A stretch of 8,809 nt of DNA from Thermaceae bacterium (GTDB taxonomy: Bacteria; Deinococcota; Deinococci; Deinococcales; Marinithermaceae): assembly GCA_015490435.1 (NCBI GenBank), contig WFXV01000067.1, forward strand, positions 1-8,809. The letters run 5' to 3'. The translations under genes and the position numbers were made by a program. The notes below the pieces were generated by a model. It was given only the letters and a program-made list of their open reading frames with translations. It did not search any database and was not told the origin of the DNA. Positions within the stretch are counted from its first letter, which is position 1; every line of letters begins with the position of its first letter. Shown in pieces: positions 8,509 to 8,809 of this stretch.

Positions 8509-8809
8509 TAGGGCCCCTCCACCTCCGAGGGCAGGAGCCGGGCCGGGATCGGGAGCGGGCTTTCGAGCTCGTTTTCCCGCACGAAGGCGAGCATGAAGCG
8601 ACCGATCCGCCCGAGCTGCGAGGCGTGGGCGCGGACGGCCGCGAGCTTTTTCGCGATATTTTCTTCCGAAAGCGGCCGCTTCTTCCAGGGCAGGTGCCTC
8701 CCCCGGGGCGCGGGGTAGAGGGGAAGCCGGGGGTGGAGCCCTTTGGGAAGGGGATACTCGTAGCCGCCGTGGACGATGTAGTAGCGGAGCCGGTCGGTCT
8801 CGCCCCGCT
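8505..8809 (-). CDS. C-terminal part of a PIG-L/LmbE-family deacetylase, cut by the window edge
   Basis: Reading the minus strand from the right edge gives an open frame of about 100 codons to TAG at 8507-8505; the start lies beyond the window. The text includes YYIVHGGYEYPLPKG, LPLYPAPRGRHLPWKKRPLS and KLAAVRAHASQL followed by GRFMLAFVRENELE. This matches the C-terminal layout of PIG-L zinc deacetylases: a strand with VHGG, a proline-rich loop, then a helix with K..A...H.SQ and a closing F.R.NE segment. The zinc-binding HPDD-type motifs would be upstream and cannot be seen. Codon use is like the neighbours. Its last four bases overlap the dehydrogenase end on the opposite strand, so the two genes converge with no gap. 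It is probably unrelated to the sugar cluster. An N-acetyl-sugar or bacillithiol-type deacetylase role is possible but unproven. Confidence 0.7.
   Translation of the reverse strand, partial: RGETDRLRYYIVHGGYEYPLPKGLHPRLPLYPAPRGRHLPWKKRPLSEENIAKKLAAVRAHASQLGRIGRFMLAFVRENELESPLPIPARLLPSEVEGPY

Overview
The window is a GC-rich (roughly two-thirds G+C by eye), gene-dense bacterial segment. It is dominated by one run of eight same-strand genes (19-8508) with very short gaps or start/stop overlaps, so it is very probably a single operon. A ninth gene, cut by the right edge, converges on it from the minus strand. G/C-ending codons, alternative GTG/TTG starts, good Shine-Dalgarno sequences and the style of the PIG-L C-terminus suggest a GC-rich, possibly thermophilic bacterium, perhaps Deinococcota/Thermales-like. 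That placement is an impression, not a demonstration.

Layout: (1) 19-3597 encodes a complete RbsABC-type sugar ABC importer: a Tat-exported substrate-binding protein, a double-cassette ATPase and one permease. (2) 3597-5976 encodes an S-methyl-5-thioribose-1-phosphate isomerase (MtnA family) and an S-methyl-5-thioribose kinase (MtnK family). The kinase is split by a one-base frameshift near 4972, apparently AAAA reduced to AAA. (3) 5969-7440 encodes a ribulose-phosphate-3-epimerase-like protein with altered active-site motifs and a class I aldolase of the LsrF/DhnA type. (4) 7477-8508 encodes a zinc-dependent medium-chain dehydrogenase. (5) 8505-8809 (minus) is the C-terminal end of a probable PIG-L/LmbE deacetylase. 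GC-rich hairpins sit in the only two intercistronic gaps of any size, at 1100-1122 and 7440-7466.

How the genes may work together (inference): a 5-modified ribose such as 5-methylthioribose or 5-deoxyribose is imported, phosphorylated at C1 by the MtnK-like kinase and isomerised to the ribulose-1-phosphate analogue by the MtnA-like enzyme. The C3-epimerase could then convert the ribulose-1-P (3R,4R) form to the xylulose-1-P (3S,4R) form. That is the stereochemistry an FBP-aldolase-type class I enzyme would cleave, giving DHAP and a short aldehyde, which the dehydrogenase could reduce or oxidise. Known DHAP shunts (mtnK/mtnA/ald2; drdKIA) instead use a class II FucA-like aldolase acting directly on the ribulose-1-P form. 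The epimerase plus class I aldolase arrangement would therefore be a mechanistically distinct variant and is the most interesting feature here. The usual methionine-salvage genes downstream of MtnA (mtnB, mtnC, mtnD or mtnW, mtnX) are absent from the window, as is a nucleoside phosphorylase, which fits use of an external free sugar.
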